Assembly (NCBI RefSeq): GCF_006716265.1
Contig: NZ_VFOS01000001.1
Coordinates: 1 to 64,000, forward strand
DNA length: 64,000 nucleotides
Origin: Rarobacter faecitabidus
GTDB taxonomy: Bacteria; Actinomycetota; Actinomycetes; Actinomycetales; Cellulomonadaceae
Reading direction: 5' to 3'
In this document: positions 25,011 through 33,646 of the stretch, piece by piece
How the letters are laid out: every line of letters starts with the position of its first letter
Position numbering within the stretch: the stretch's first letter is position 1
The notes under the pieces: model-generated
Told to the model about the DNA's origin: nothing
The model's database searches: none
Seen by the model: only the letters and a program-made list of their open reading frames with translations
Made by a program: the position numbers and the translations under genes

Positions 25011-25985
25011 CTAGACGTGCCCGCGGCTGGCGTACAGCGATAGCACCCGCGTGATCGTGGTGTGCAGGGGCACTTCGACCTCGACCTCGGCGGCAAGGCG
25101 CACCACCGCACCGGACTGATCGGACAATTCCGACCGATGACCCGCCATCAGGTCGCGCTGCATCGACGCGGTCGCAGACGGCGCTGCACCGTCCAGTTGA
25201 TCCGCAACCTCTGCCTCGTCCGCGTCAGTCAGTAGGATTCCATGCGCGTTCGCGACGGCCCTGACCTCATGCAGAGACTGCCTGAGCAACTGCCGCGTCG
25301 GCTCGAAGTCGCGCCATTCGCCCAGCTCGGCGCGGCAGAGCGTGCCCACGCCGGACATGGTGGAAATCAGCATGAACTTCTTCCACAGTGCCCGGGTGAT
25401 GTCGGGAGTCGCCTGAGCGCGGCAGCCGGCTCGCTCGAGCCATTCCGCCAGCTCGGTGACCAGTGGGTGGGTAGCGGACGAGTTCTCCGTCGCCCTTTCG
25501 TCGCTTTCCCGAGAGCGCGGCGCCGCGAGCGGCATTGAGCCGAGTGTGACGAATGGCCGCGGACCGCGCTGGCGGACTCGTCCAGGATCCGTGATCGCCG
25601 ACACGATACCGGTCAGCCCTGGCACGACCACCCCGTCGCCGAGTAGCCCCTGAAGGCGTCCGGGCGCGGTGACGCCGTTCTGGAGCGTTACGACGATCCC
25701 GCCGGGCGCAAGCGCGCTTCGCACCTCGTCGATCGTCGCGTCGAGCTGATAGGTCTTGACCGTGTTGATCACGATGGGCGTGGGAAGTAGGTCGCCTGCC
25801 TGGTCGGTGACGGCCGCGGGAGCGACGGAGAACTCGTCCCTATCGGTGAGGACGCGGATTCCGTGCTCCCTGATCGGAGCGAGGTGACGCGGCGTGACGG
25901 CCAGCTGCACCTCGGCGCCAGCCCGCTGCAAGACGGCCGCGTAGTAAGCGCCGAGGCCGCCCGCCCCGATGATGGTGATGTCCAT
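25011..25985 (-). CDS. panE: ketopantoate reductase-family protein
   Basis: 324 aa. The N-terminal NADPH motif is IIGAGGLGAYYAAVLQRAG (5-23), with VINTVKTYQLD and VTLQNGV typical of the ApbA/PanE N-terminal domain. The C-terminal helical domain has ALWKKFMLISTMSGVGTLCRAELG, including the catalytic-type Lys. It converts 2-dehydropantoate to pantoate in coenzyme A synthesis, although several paralogues have other substrates, so the symbol is tentative. Confidence 0.8.
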   Translation of the reverse strand: MDITIIGAGGLGAYYAAVLQRAGAEVQLAVTPRHLAPIREHGIRVLTDRDEFSVAPAAVTDQAGDLLPTPIVINTVKTYQLDATIDEVRSALAPGGIVVTLQNGVTAPGRLQGLLGDGVVVPGLTGIVSAITDPGRVRQRGPRPFVTLGSMPLAAPRSRESDERATENSSATHPLVTELAEWLERAGCRAQATPDITRALWKKFMLISTMSGVGTLCRAELGEWRDFEPTRQLLRQSLHEVRAVANAHGILLTDADEAEVADQLDGAAPSATASMQRDLMAGHRSELSDQSGAVVRLAAEVEVEVPLHTTITRVLSLYASRGHV

Positions 25986-26237
25986 CCCACCAGCCTATGC
26001 CCGTGAGTACGGGGATGGAATCAGTGTAAACAGTAGTGAAACCGTGAGGTTGATATCTCGCGCCGGCGAAGGACGCACAACTTGCAGTGCGGCAGGCGAT
26101 TATTTGCGCATGCTTCGTCTTGCAATTTACCACCAATGCCAGATTTTCCCTGTAATAGCAACGAATATGTCAGAGGCGATCTGGCATGGAACTTGCATGC
26201 GATCCTGACATTATTTGCGTTTCAACCCAAATGAAAT
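25986..26237. other. AT-rich intergenic stretch without a convincing gene
   Basis: About 250 bp with clearly lower GC than its flanks. It contains a 9-bp inverted repeat ATGCCAGAT (26136-26144) / ATCTGGCAT (26179-26187) and a twice-occurring ATTATTTGCG. A 79-codon open frame here lacks the codon bias of its neighbours. I see no RNA gene. Confidence 0.5.
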
Positions 26238-26273
26238 GGGCCCAGCCGCCGACTTTCGCCGGTGACCGGGCCC
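26238..26273 (-). terminator. probable terminator of the DUF4352 gene
   Basis: On the leftward strand, GGGCCC (26273-26268) pairs with GGGCCC (26243-26238), with CCGGCG/CGGCGG-type inner pairing and a following ATTTCATTT tract. It lies 25 bp past the stop of the gene. Confidence 0.5.
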
Positions 26274-26298
26274 GCTACGGGCGTGGTTGAGTAGTCGC

Positions 26299-27258
26299 CT
26301 ACTTAACCGCCACGAACGTGGAGTCGCCGAAGAGGTCGGGCGAGACGGAAAGGACGCCCTGATCGGCGGTGTCCTTCGGAACCTGGAACAGGATCGTGCC
26401 CGTCGTGGAGGCGCCCGTGTAGAGCTTGCTCGTGCTGTCGAAGCTGCCGTCGAGAAAGTAGCCCGTGGTGTCGGTGTCAATCGTGTTGCCGTCGGCCGTG
26501 ACATAGTCAACGGTCGCCCAAGGCATATCGCCGCCCTTATCGTCGCCGATGTACTTCGCAGTCATTGTGACCAGAACCCAGACGTTCCCCTCATCGGGGT
26601 CGGCTTCGCTTCCCTTGTACTTCTTCTTAACCGTCTTGGCGGCGTCGATCTCGACACTATCGATGGTCACCTCCCACTTGTCGGTTGAGATCGTCGAACC
26701 GATGGGGGCGGGGTTCTCACGGGTGGTGCCTACCTCGTCGTCGGTGGACGGCTCGTCCTCGGAATCCTCCGGGGTGCTGTCGTCATCGGCGGGAGGGGCG
26801 GCATCGTCGGAGTCATCGTCCGCGGTGCTAGGCGTGGATACGGTAGGAGTGGTTGAGGGCAAGGTGACGTTCTTGAGGGCATCGCTGGTCGAGTCGGCGA
26901 TCAGGGCGACGGAAATGATGATCGCCAAGATGGGCCCGAGCACGGAGACGATGATCGCGGCGATGCTCGTCCCCTTCTTCTCGCCCGCCCGGGTGACGCC
27001 CACGATGCCGAGGATGAGACCGGTCAGGAAGAGCGGCCAGCCGATGACCCCGATCAGTGGAATCCATGCGACGAGCGCGCCCGCGATCGCCGCGATGAGT
27101 CCGATCAGGCCGACGGTGCTCTTGCGCTTTTCGGAGCCGGGACCGGTGCCGGTGGGAACCGGTCCAGTGGGCAACGGGCCCGTCGGAACGGGGCCGACGG
27201 GTACTGAGTCGTGAGGCGGCTGCGGTCCGGGCTGGGGGAATGGTTGCTGATCGGTCAT
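26299..27258 (-). CDS. DUF4352 membrane protein with proline-rich N terminus
   Basis: 319 aa from ATG 27258. Residues 1-50 are Pro/Gly-rich with repeated PVGPVPTGPLPTG units. Two or three membrane helices follow (STVGLIGLIAAIAGALVAWIP; PLFLTGLILGIVGV; IAAIIVSVLGPILAIIISVAL). Then comes an acidic low-complexity linker (DDDSDDAAPPADDDS...) and an exported beta-sandwich (KWEVTIDSVEIDAAKTV...VWVLVTMTAKYIG...FQVPKD) of the DUF4352 type. Probably a cell-surface lipoprotein-like sensor or scaffold; function unknown. Confidence 0.8.
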   Translation of the reverse strand: MTDQQPFPQPGPQPPHDSVPVGPVPTGPLPTGPVPTGTGPGSEKRKSTVGLIGLIAAIAGALVAWIPLIGVIGWPLFLTGLILGIVGVTRAGEKKGTSIAAIIVSVLGPILAIIISVALIADSTSDALKNVTLPSTTPTVSTPSTADDDSDDAAPPADDDSTPEDSEDEPSTDDEVGTTRENPAPIGSTISTDKWEVTIDSVEIDAAKTVKKKYKGSEADPDEGNVWVLVTMTAKYIGDDKGGDMPWATVDYVTADGNTIDTDTTGYFLDGSFDSTSKLYTGASTTGTILFQVPKDTADQGVLSVSPDLFGDSTFVAVK

Positions 27259-27435
27259 GGCTTCGAATCCTTCAGTCAAGTAGATGTGATCCTGCTCCGA
27301 ACACGCTAGGTGAAGCCAGTGGCCCGGGTAATCGTCCGATTGGTCGTGATGTGCGACCGGTAGGACGAACTCCAGGTCCAGATTCCGGGCTGTTCGATGG
27401 TCGACGCTGTCCCACCCATTGGGTAGCGTTCAGGG

Positions 27436-28716
27436 GTGACCGCTCAATTCCCGCAATACATCGCTGCCGCGCAGGCGCGTCCGCATGCCAATGCGCGGCG
27501 TTCGTGGGACAGATTCGCGACGGTCTGCGCCGTCTCGAGCGTGATCTTCCTGGGGACGGCGTTTTCCGCTTTCGCGGCCGAGAGCTCGGGGGATTCCCAC
27601 GGCCTGACCGCGCGGGCAGCGTGGGCGTTTCTGGGCGTCCTGGCGAGTACCGGCGCGGGAACCGTCATGGTGTGGCGGGCCCGATACTCCTGGACCATCA
27701 TGTGGTGGGTGGGCGTGGCGGCCTTGGTGCTGCCCCTCGACCCGCTGGGGACTCTCCTTGCGATGGGATGGGTTATTCCCTCCACGACCCGGCGGCGTGC
27801 GGTGCTGGCGGCGGCGTGGGGTGCCCTGGTCACGGTCGTCGCGTTGGGCCGCGACTTCCTGCGCCATCCCCCACACGTCCTGTTTTCGATGAAGGACTAC
27901 GACACGGGCGTCGAGTCCCGTCTTCCCCTGCTCGGCTACGTGGTCGTCGCGATCATGATGTGGGGCATAGGCGCAGCATTAGGGTTGGTTCGCCGCTATC
28001 GGGCGGACTCGGTGCGTAGCCAGACGCGCGCCGCCGAGACCGAGCAGGTGGCAGTCCGCCTCCGGAGTCAACTGGAACGTCAGGAGGAACGAGATCTGAT
28101 TGCGCGCGAAATGCACGACACGATCGCCCACGAACTGTCAGTCATTTCCCTGCACGCGTCGGCACTCGAGGTGGTTACTCAGGACGAGGCCGCCAAGACG
28201 AGCGCCCGCGCGGTGCGTCGCCTTGCGAATCGGGGTCTGGGTGAGTTGCGCTCGCTGATCGGCAGCCTGCGGGACAGCACCGTGGACGGCTACGTGGGTC
28301 CGCCCAGGTCCGCCGAGGCGCTGGCGCGCATTGTGGACGAGGCGAGAGCCGCCGGCGTGCGGGTGCAGGACCACATCGATATCCGTAGCGGGGACAGTTT
28401 GGCGTCGATCGCTTCGAGCGCGATCTACCGCATCGTGCAGGAATCGATGACGAACGCGGTTCGCCATTCCTCCTCGTCGCCCGTCACGGTCACCGTCACG
28501 GGAAGTCCCTACGACGGCATCACCGTCATCGTGGCCTCATGGTTGGAAGAGCAGGTCAATGCGTCCGTGGGCGCCGGGTCGGGAATCATCGGAATGCAGG
28601 AACGCGCCCGCGCCCTCGGGGGAGAATTGCGCGCTGGTGTGGAGCACGACATGTGGGTAGTCCGGGCGCGCCTTCCGTGGTGCCCCGCAGAGGACGGGAA
28701 CGGGGCATCATCATGA
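27436..28716 (+). CDS. sensor histidine kinase, NarL-partner type
   Basis: 426 aa from GTG 27436. It has five or six membrane helices in residues ~35-185, then a HisKA_3 box ERDLIAREMHDTIAHELSVISLHA with the phospho-histidine in MHDTIAHEL, and a HATPase domain with ESMTNAVRHS (N box) and GSGIIGMQERARALGGEL (G box). It autophosphorylates and passes the phosphate to the regulator encoded immediately downstream (ATGA overlap). The signal is unknown. Confidence 0.9.
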   Translation: MTAQFPQYIAAAQARPHANARRSWDRFATVCAVSSVIFLGTAFSAFAAESSGDSHGLTARAAWAFLGVLASTGAGTVMVWRARYSWTIMWWVGVAALVLPLDPLGTLLAMGWVIPSTTRRRAVLAAAWGALVTVVALGRDFLRHPPHVLFSMKDYDTGVESRLPLLGYVVVAIMMWGIGAALGLVRRYRADSVRSQTRAAETEQVAVRLRSQLERQEERDLIAREMHDTIAHELSVISLHASALEVVTQDEAAKTSARAVRRLANRGLGELRSLIGSLRDSTVDGYVGPPRSAEALARIVDEARAAGVRVQDHIDIRSGDSLASIASSAIYRIVQESMTNAVRHSSSSPVTVTVTGSPYDGITVIVASWLEEQVNASVGAGSGIIGMQERARALGGELRAGVEHDMWVVRARLPWCPAEDGNGASS

Positions 28717-29369
28717 TCCGCGTAGTGATAATCGACGACGATGCGCTGACGCTGCAACTCCTGGGACGGATACTCAAGTCCTATGAAATCGAGGTCCCCG
28801 GTGTGGGACGCGACGGGGACGAGGCCGTGGGACTGGTTCGGGAGCATCGCCCCGATGTAGTGCTGATGGACCTGCGCATGGAACGGGTCGATGGGATCGA
28901 GGCGACGCGCGCCGTCCTGGAGTTGGACAACCCGCCGGGAATCATCGCGCTGACCTCATTCGATACCGAGGCCGCGATTCTCGACGCGATGGCCGCGGGG
29001 GCGTCGGGTCTCTTGGCCAAGACTTCCGGTCCCGAGGAGATCATCGACGCGATTCGGCAGGTGGCTGCGGGCAACGGGGCGCTCTCGCCGCGCGCTGCAC
29101 GCGTGGTCATCGAGCGCGTCCGCAACTCTGACGCGGCCAAGCATCAGCGGGAGTCGGCTGCGAGGCTCGCCGACCTTACGGAGCGCGAGCGCCAGATCGC
29201 AATAGCCGTGACGCAGGGCAAGACGAACGCCGAGGTGGCGGACGAGCACTACGTGTCGGAGACGACCGTGAAATCGCACATCGCGACGATTCTGACTAAG
29301 ACCGCCGCCGCCAATCGCGTCCAACTGGCGGCGCTCGTGGTGGCGGCGGGCTGGACGGTCGGCGGGTAG
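28713..29369 (+). CDS. NarL/FixJ-family response regulator
   Basis: 219 aa from ATG 28713. Receiver: VVIIDDDALT (Asp pocket), DVVLMDLRMERVDG (phospho-acceptor) and LLAKTS (Lys). LuxR HTH at the C terminus: LTERERQIAIAVTQGKTNAEVADEHYVSETTVKSHIATILTK. It is the partner of the kinase upstream. The target genes are not evident from the local context. Confidence 0.92.
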   Translation: MIRVVIIDDDALTLQLLGRILKSYEIEVPGVGRDGDEAVGLVREHRPDVVLMDLRMERVDGIEATRAVLELDNPPGIIALTSFDTEAAILDAMAAGASGLLAKTSGPEEIIDAIRQVAAGNGALSPRAARVVIERVRNSDAAKHQRESAARLADLTERERQIAIAVTQGKTNAEVADEHYVSETTVKSHIATILTKTAAANRVQLAALVVAAGWTVGG

Positions 29370-29453
29370 GCCGCCGCGCCACCTGACGCGCCCCGCGAGA
29401 GCTGGGTGACGACTACACTATGGGGGCGCCCCCGCCAGTACGTAAGGATCTCC

Positions 29454-31043
29454 ATGAGCCACACCCCCGAGCCAGAAGCCTCGGCGTCGACCCCTGAGGA
29501 CTTCACCGCGCAGCAGGTCGCACAGCAGGCCGCTGCGGCAAGGAGCGCGGCGAAGGCGGCCGCTGAACTTCTGGCCTCGGCCCCGGAGCGCGAGCACCCC
29601 GGCGTGGAGCCGGCGGACATGGCGACCTTTCTGCGGGTGCTCGAAGAGATTGGACGACTCCCTTCGGATCATCCGCAACTCGCCGCCGGTCGCCGAGCCG
29701 CGTCGAATCTGTTCAAGGCGGCGAAGAAGCAACGCCGAGGGGAACGCCGGGACGCCATCAACAGCGCCGATCGCGCGGTCATCGAGTCGACTGCCACGGG
29801 GAGCCCTGGTCGCATCGACGATGAGACGCGCGGCATCCCGCTCGTGTCGAACGCCAAGGGCGCGATTGCCGGACGGCTGCTCAAGGCCCGGCCCTGCTAC
29901 ATCTGCAAGCGGCCATACACCGAGGTCGATGCGTTCTATCACCAGCTGTGTCCCGAATGTGCCGCGTTCAATCATGCGAAGCGGGATGCGCGTACCGACC
30001 TGACCGGAAAGCGTGCACTGCTGACCGGCGGTCGGGCGAAGATCGGCATGTACATCGCTCTGCGCCTGTTGCGCGATGGTGCCCACACCACGATCACCAC
30101 GCGTTTCCCCAAGGACGCCGCCCGGCGATACGCGTCGATGGAGGATTCCGCCGAATGGCTGGACCGCCTTACCATCGTCGGTATTGACCTGCGCGATCCA
30201 TCGCAGGTGGTCGCGCTCGCGGACCAGGTCGCCGCGGCTGGGCCGCTCGACATCCTGATCAACAACGCCGCGCAGACGGTCCGCAGATCCCCGGGTGCCT
30301 ACAGCCACGTGGCGGATGCCGAACTGCTGCCGCTGCCGTCCGGTCCGTTGCCGGAGATCCACACGCTCGGGCACACCAGCGACGCCCATCCGCGGGCCCT
30401 TGCTGGAGCGGTATCTGACCTGTCGAGCCCGCCCCTTGCGCTCACTGTCGGGGACGAGGACGTCGCCCAGCTTGCACTTACCGCGCATGCGGCGTCACTT
30501 GAGCGACTGGTGGCGGGGACATCGATAGACGCCGGAGGACTCGTCCCCGATACCGATGAGCACAACAGCTGGATCGCGACCGTCGAGCAAGTCGACGCCA
30601 TGGAACTGCTCGAGGTGCAACTGTGTAATCAGACCGCGCCGTTCATTCTGATCAGCCGGTTGCGTGCGGCCATGGCGGCCTCGCCGGCGCGACGTACCTA
30701 TATCGTGAACGTCTCGGCCATGGAGGGCGTCTTCTCGCGCGGGTACAAGGGCCCCGGACACCCGCACACCAACATGTCCAAAGCCGCGCTCAATATGCTG
30801 ACCCGCACGAGCGCCGCCGAGATGCTGGAAAAGGACCGCATCCTGATGACCGCCGTCGATACGGGCTGGATTACCGACGAGCGCCCTCACCCGACCAAGG
30901 TGCGGCTGGCGGAGGAGGGCTTCCACGCGCCGCTCGATCTGGTGGATGGTGCGGCACGGGTCTACGATCCGATCGTGCGCGGCGAGGCTGGCGAGGATCT
31001 GCACGGCTGTTTCCTGAAGGATTTCGCGCCTTCCCAGTGGTGA
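29454..31043 (+). CDS. divergent SDR-fold protein with Cys4 insertion
   Basis: 529 aa from ATG 29454 (AAGGATC ribosome-binding site). The N-terminal ~140 residues are helical and Ala-rich. A C-x2-C / C-x2-C cluster (CYICKRPY...LCPEC) precedes an SDR Rossmann domain (RALLTGGRAKIGMYIALRLLRDGA...LDILINNAAQTV). The usual YxxxK is replaced by TNMSK (from HTNMSKAALNML), so the catalytic Tyr is missing. A conserved but uncharacterised actinobacterial/eukaryotic SDR branch is my best guess. Confidence 0.75.
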   Translation: MSHTPEPEASASTPEDFTAQQVAQQAAAARSAAKAAAELLASAPEREHPGVEPADMATFLRVLEEIGRLPSDHPQLAAGRRAASNLFKAAKKQRRGERRDAINSADRAVIESTATGSPGRIDDETRGIPLVSNAKGAIAGRLLKARPCYICKRPYTEVDAFYHQLCPECAAFNHAKRDARTDLTGKRALLTGGRAKIGMYIALRLLRDGAHTTITTRFPKDAARRYASMEDSAEWLDRLTIVGIDLRDPSQVVALADQVAAAGPLDILINNAAQTVRRSPGAYSHVADAELLPLPSGPLPEIHTLGHTSDAHPRALAGAVSDLSSPPLALTVGDEDVAQLALTAHAASLERLVAGTSIDAGGLVPDTDEHNSWIATVEQVDAMELLEVQLCNQTAPFILISRLRAAMAASPARRTYIVNVSAMEGVFSRGYKGPGHPHTNMSKAALNMLTRTSAAEMLEKDRILMTAVDTGWITDERPHPTKVRLAEEGFHAPLDLVDGAARVYDPIVRGEAGEDLHGCFLKDFAPSQW

Positions 31044-31180
31044 TGAGCCCGGTGGCGCGCACGTCGACGCATCCAGGCTGCGTCCAGTGAATCCATAGAT
31101 TCGCCATAGCGCCGTCATCGGTTCGTCCTAGTTCCCGAGGCTGGAATGGCTACATCAGCCAGTCTCGGGAAGGACAGAAC

Positions 31181-32524
31181 ATGGACGACATCACGAATGG
31201 CAGCCACGACCTTGGCGGCCAAGATCGCACCACGCAAGGCGTCGCGGACCAGCCGAGCCTGTTCCGCGACAACCGCATGACTTTCGCGGCGGGCGCCCTC
31301 GCCTTCAGTCTGCTCGCCGGTGGGCTCGGTTGGGCGTGGGCCGGCAACGCCGCAGGATCGTCAACGCAGGCCTCGTCCTCGATCACCACCACCGCTCCGG
31401 TTGCGACCGGTGCCTACCCAAGCCCCGGAAGCGCCTACGCACCCGGCGCGGCGCAGGGCGGTCTGCCAGCGCTACCGCAGGACGGGGCGCAGCGGATTCC
31501 CTACGGCGATATGAACGCCGCCGACACCAGTTCGCTCGCGGGCCTCGACGTGGACACCCCCACTGACGAGCAGACTGCTGGCATCGTGGTGATCGAGACC
31601 GATCTCGGCTACAGCGATGGCGAGGCCGCGGGCACGGGAATCGTGCTGACCGAGGACGGACTCGTCCTCACCAACCACCACGTCGTTGCCGGTGCCACCT
31701 CGATCAGCGTCACCACGGCCGATGGTGCCACCCACACGGCGGAACTCGTCGGATCCGACGCGAACTCCGATGTGGCGCTCCTTGAACTGACCAACGCGAG
31801 CGGGCTAACCGTCGCCGAGACCGATTCCGCGCCGAATCTCACCGCGGGAGACGCTGTGACCGCCATCGGAAATGCGCTCGGTCAAGGGCTTGCCGCCGCG
31901 CCAGGTACAGTGACCGCGCTCGATCAGACGATCACCACGCAGGACGAAGGAACGGTCGAAGGGCAGGAACTGAGCGGACTCATCGAGATCGACGCGGATG
32001 TCGTCTCCGGCGATTCCGGTGGCGCCGTGCTGGATGCCGATGGCGACGTCATTGGGTTGACGACCGCCGCGTCCAGCGGAACCCGGGACATCGCCGGTTA
32101 CGCGATAGACATCGACGATGCGCTGGCCATCGTCGATGAGATCCAAGCGGGTAGCGAATCCGGCACGATTGCTATCGGATACCCCGCATTCCTCGGGATC
32201 GGACTCGCTACGGACGAGACCACGGCCTACTCCAATGGCACCCTGGGGCTGGGCCTCGACGGTGCGGGCGGCACGAGCCTCTCGACCACCAGCAACGGCG
32301 TCGAGGTTGCTGAGGTCTACCCGGAGACCGCCGCCGCTGCAGCGGGGATCGTGTCCGGCGATCTCATCACTGCCGTGGATGGCGTGGCTGTCGCATCCCA
32401 GGATGAACTCAGTGCCGCCATCGGTGCCCACGATCCGGGGGACATTGTGGAAATCGCCTGGTCCGATTCCAGCGGCGCCTCGCACAACGCGACCGCCGCG
32501 CTGACGCGGGGGCCCGTGGCCTGA
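31181..32524 (+). CDS. HtrA/DegP-like serine protease with PDZ domain
   Basis: 447 aa. A short cytoplasmic N terminus is followed by one membrane helix (34-55), placing the protease outside. Trypsin-like core: LTNHHVV (His167), NSDVALL (Asp197), SGDSGGAVLD (Ser279). A C-terminal PDZ domain (~355-440: GVEVAEVYPETAAAAAGIVSGDLITAVDGVAV) ends the protein. It probably degrades misfolded envelope proteins. Start ATG 31181. Confidence 0.9.
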   Translation: MDDITNGSHDLGGQDRTTQGVADQPSLFRDNRMTFAAGALAFSLLAGGLGWAWAGNAAGSSTQASSSITTTAPVATGAYPSPGSAYAPGAAQGGLPALPQDGAQRIPYGDMNAADTSSLAGLDVDTPTDEQTAGIVVIETDLGYSDGEAAGTGIVLTEDGLVLTNHHVVAGATSISVTTADGATHTAELVGSDANSDVALLELTNASGLTVAETDSAPNLTAGDAVTAIGNALGQGLAAAPGTVTALDQTITTQDEGTVEGQELSGLIEIDADVVSGDSGGAVLDADGDVIGLTTAASSGTRDIAGYAIDIDDALAIVDEIQAGSESGTIAIGYPAFLGIGLATDETTAYSNGTLGLGLDGAGGTSLSTTSNGVEVAEVYPETAAAAAGIVSGDLITAVDGVAVASQDELSAAIGAHDPGDIVEIAWSDSSGASHNATAALTRGPVA

Positions 32525-32599
32525 ACCGGCAATAGCGCAAGGGCGACGGAAACGCTTCCTCTCGGGAGGCGCTACGTCGCCCTTCGTGCATTAGCCTTC

Positions 32600-32617
32600 T
32601 AAGCAAGTCTTACCTTA
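32600..32617 (-). promoter_or_regulatory. putative DtxR/IdeR iron box
   Basis: The leftward strand reads TAAGGTAAGACTTGCTTA, close to the DtxR-family palindrome TWAGGTTAGSCTAACCTWA (about 12 positions agree). It lies 23-40 bp before the start of the siderophore-interacting protein gene, the expected place for iron repression. Confidence 0.5.
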
Positions 32618-32639
32618 TCTATTGAATTTGAGGTGCGTT

Positions 32640-33404
32640 GTGACGAACGAGAGCCAGCCCGAACAGTCCTTCAGCCTGGAGCGTCGGCCAGCCGAACTCG
32701 CCTTCCGCCGGGTCACGCTCACCCGGCGCGAGTGGATCAACCCGAGCTACGTGCGGGTGCGCGTGACGGGCGAATCACTTCGCGGGTTCGGAGCGCACGG
32801 CGGCGTGGACGATCACGTCAGACTGTTCTTCGTCGACAGCCTGGACATCGAGGACGACGCCATCCGCGATTTCCCGAGCCGCGAATTCACGCCGCTAGCC
32901 TGGGGCGAGGACTGGCTCGACTTCGAGTTTGTTTCGCACGGTACTCAGGGCGTGGCTGGCGTGTGGGCCGGTACTGCGCCGATCGGCGCTCCACTGATCG
33001 TCGCTGGCCCGCGCCGCTCTCTGCATTTCGAGGGCTCGCCCGATTCGTGGTTCCTGGCGGGGGACGAGTCCGCCGTCGCGCAGATACGGCGCTACGCGGC
33101 GGCCATCCCCGCGGAGGCTACCGCGCGCATCATCGTTGAGGTCGAAGACTCGGCGCATGAGATCGAGATCGATGCCCCGGTTCCGGTTGAGTTCGTGCAT
33201 CGCGGTTCGGGCAGGCCAGGGGATGCCCTGATCGCCGCGCTGGATGCTTTCGATACGGCTGACCGGCCCGCGGGCTCCGTATTTGGCTTTGTCGCCGCGG
33301 AACAGCGGGTGGTCGTGGCTGGACGCAACCTCCTTCTAGAACGCTGGGGGCTCGACAGCGACGGCACCGTCGTCAAGGGTTACTGGAAGTCGGGATCGCT
33401 GTAG
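32640..33404 (+). CDS. siderophore-interacting protein (FAD-dependent ferric reductase)
   Basis: 254 aa from GTG 32640 (GAGG upstream). SIP/ViuB family: N-terminal FAD-binding barrel (FRRVTLTRREWINPSYVRVRVTGESL...HVRLFF), WAGTAPIGAPLIVAGPR, then a NAD(P)H-binding C-terminal half with WFLAGDESAVAQIRRYAAAIP and FGFVAAEQRVVVAGRNLLLERWGL, ending KGYWKSG, the signature end of the family. It releases iron from ferric siderophores in the cytoplasm. Confidence 0.92.
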   Translation: MTNESQPEQSFSLERRPAELAFRRVTLTRREWINPSYVRVRVTGESLRGFGAHGGVDDHVRLFFVDSLDIEDDAIRDFPSREFTPLAWGEDWLDFEFVSHGTQGVAGVWAGTAPIGAPLIVAGPRRSLHFEGSPDSWFLAGDESAVAQIRRYAAAIPAEATARIIVEVEDSAHEIEIDAPVPVEFVHRGSGRPGDALIAALDAFDTADRPAGSVFGFVAAEQRVVVAGRNLLLERWGLDSDGTVVKGYWKSGSL

Positions 33405-33583
33405 GAAGTATCGCTCGCGTGCATCTTCACGCTATGTGATCGCCTTCCCGTCGGCGGACCGCTAGCGGTTCGGTTCCAGGCGGGGTTGCCAGTCCTGAGA
33501 TCGACTACGGACGATTTTCCCGCCAAGGCTGGTGCGACTCAACATCGGCGGTGGGCGTGGCGCGAGGCCGTCACGCGGATGCT

Positions 33584-33622
33584 GGTTGGTGCCCGATCAT
33601 CTGAGATTGGCGGGCACCAACC
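33584..33622. terminator. perfect 12-bp hairpin
   Basis: GGTTGGTGCCCG (33584-33595) and CGGGCACCAACC (33611-33622), loop 15 nt. It separates the siderophore-interacting protein gene from the converging pseudogene and could serve both. No T-run is present. The rest of 33405-33646 shows nothing else. Confidence 0.5.
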
Positions 33623-33646
33623 AACATGTTGGATCGCGGTCGTGTG

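Noticed and set aside
25969-26208. 79-codon rightward frame in the AT-rich spacer
   Set aside because: No ribosome-binding site, no recognisable domain and codon use unlike the host.
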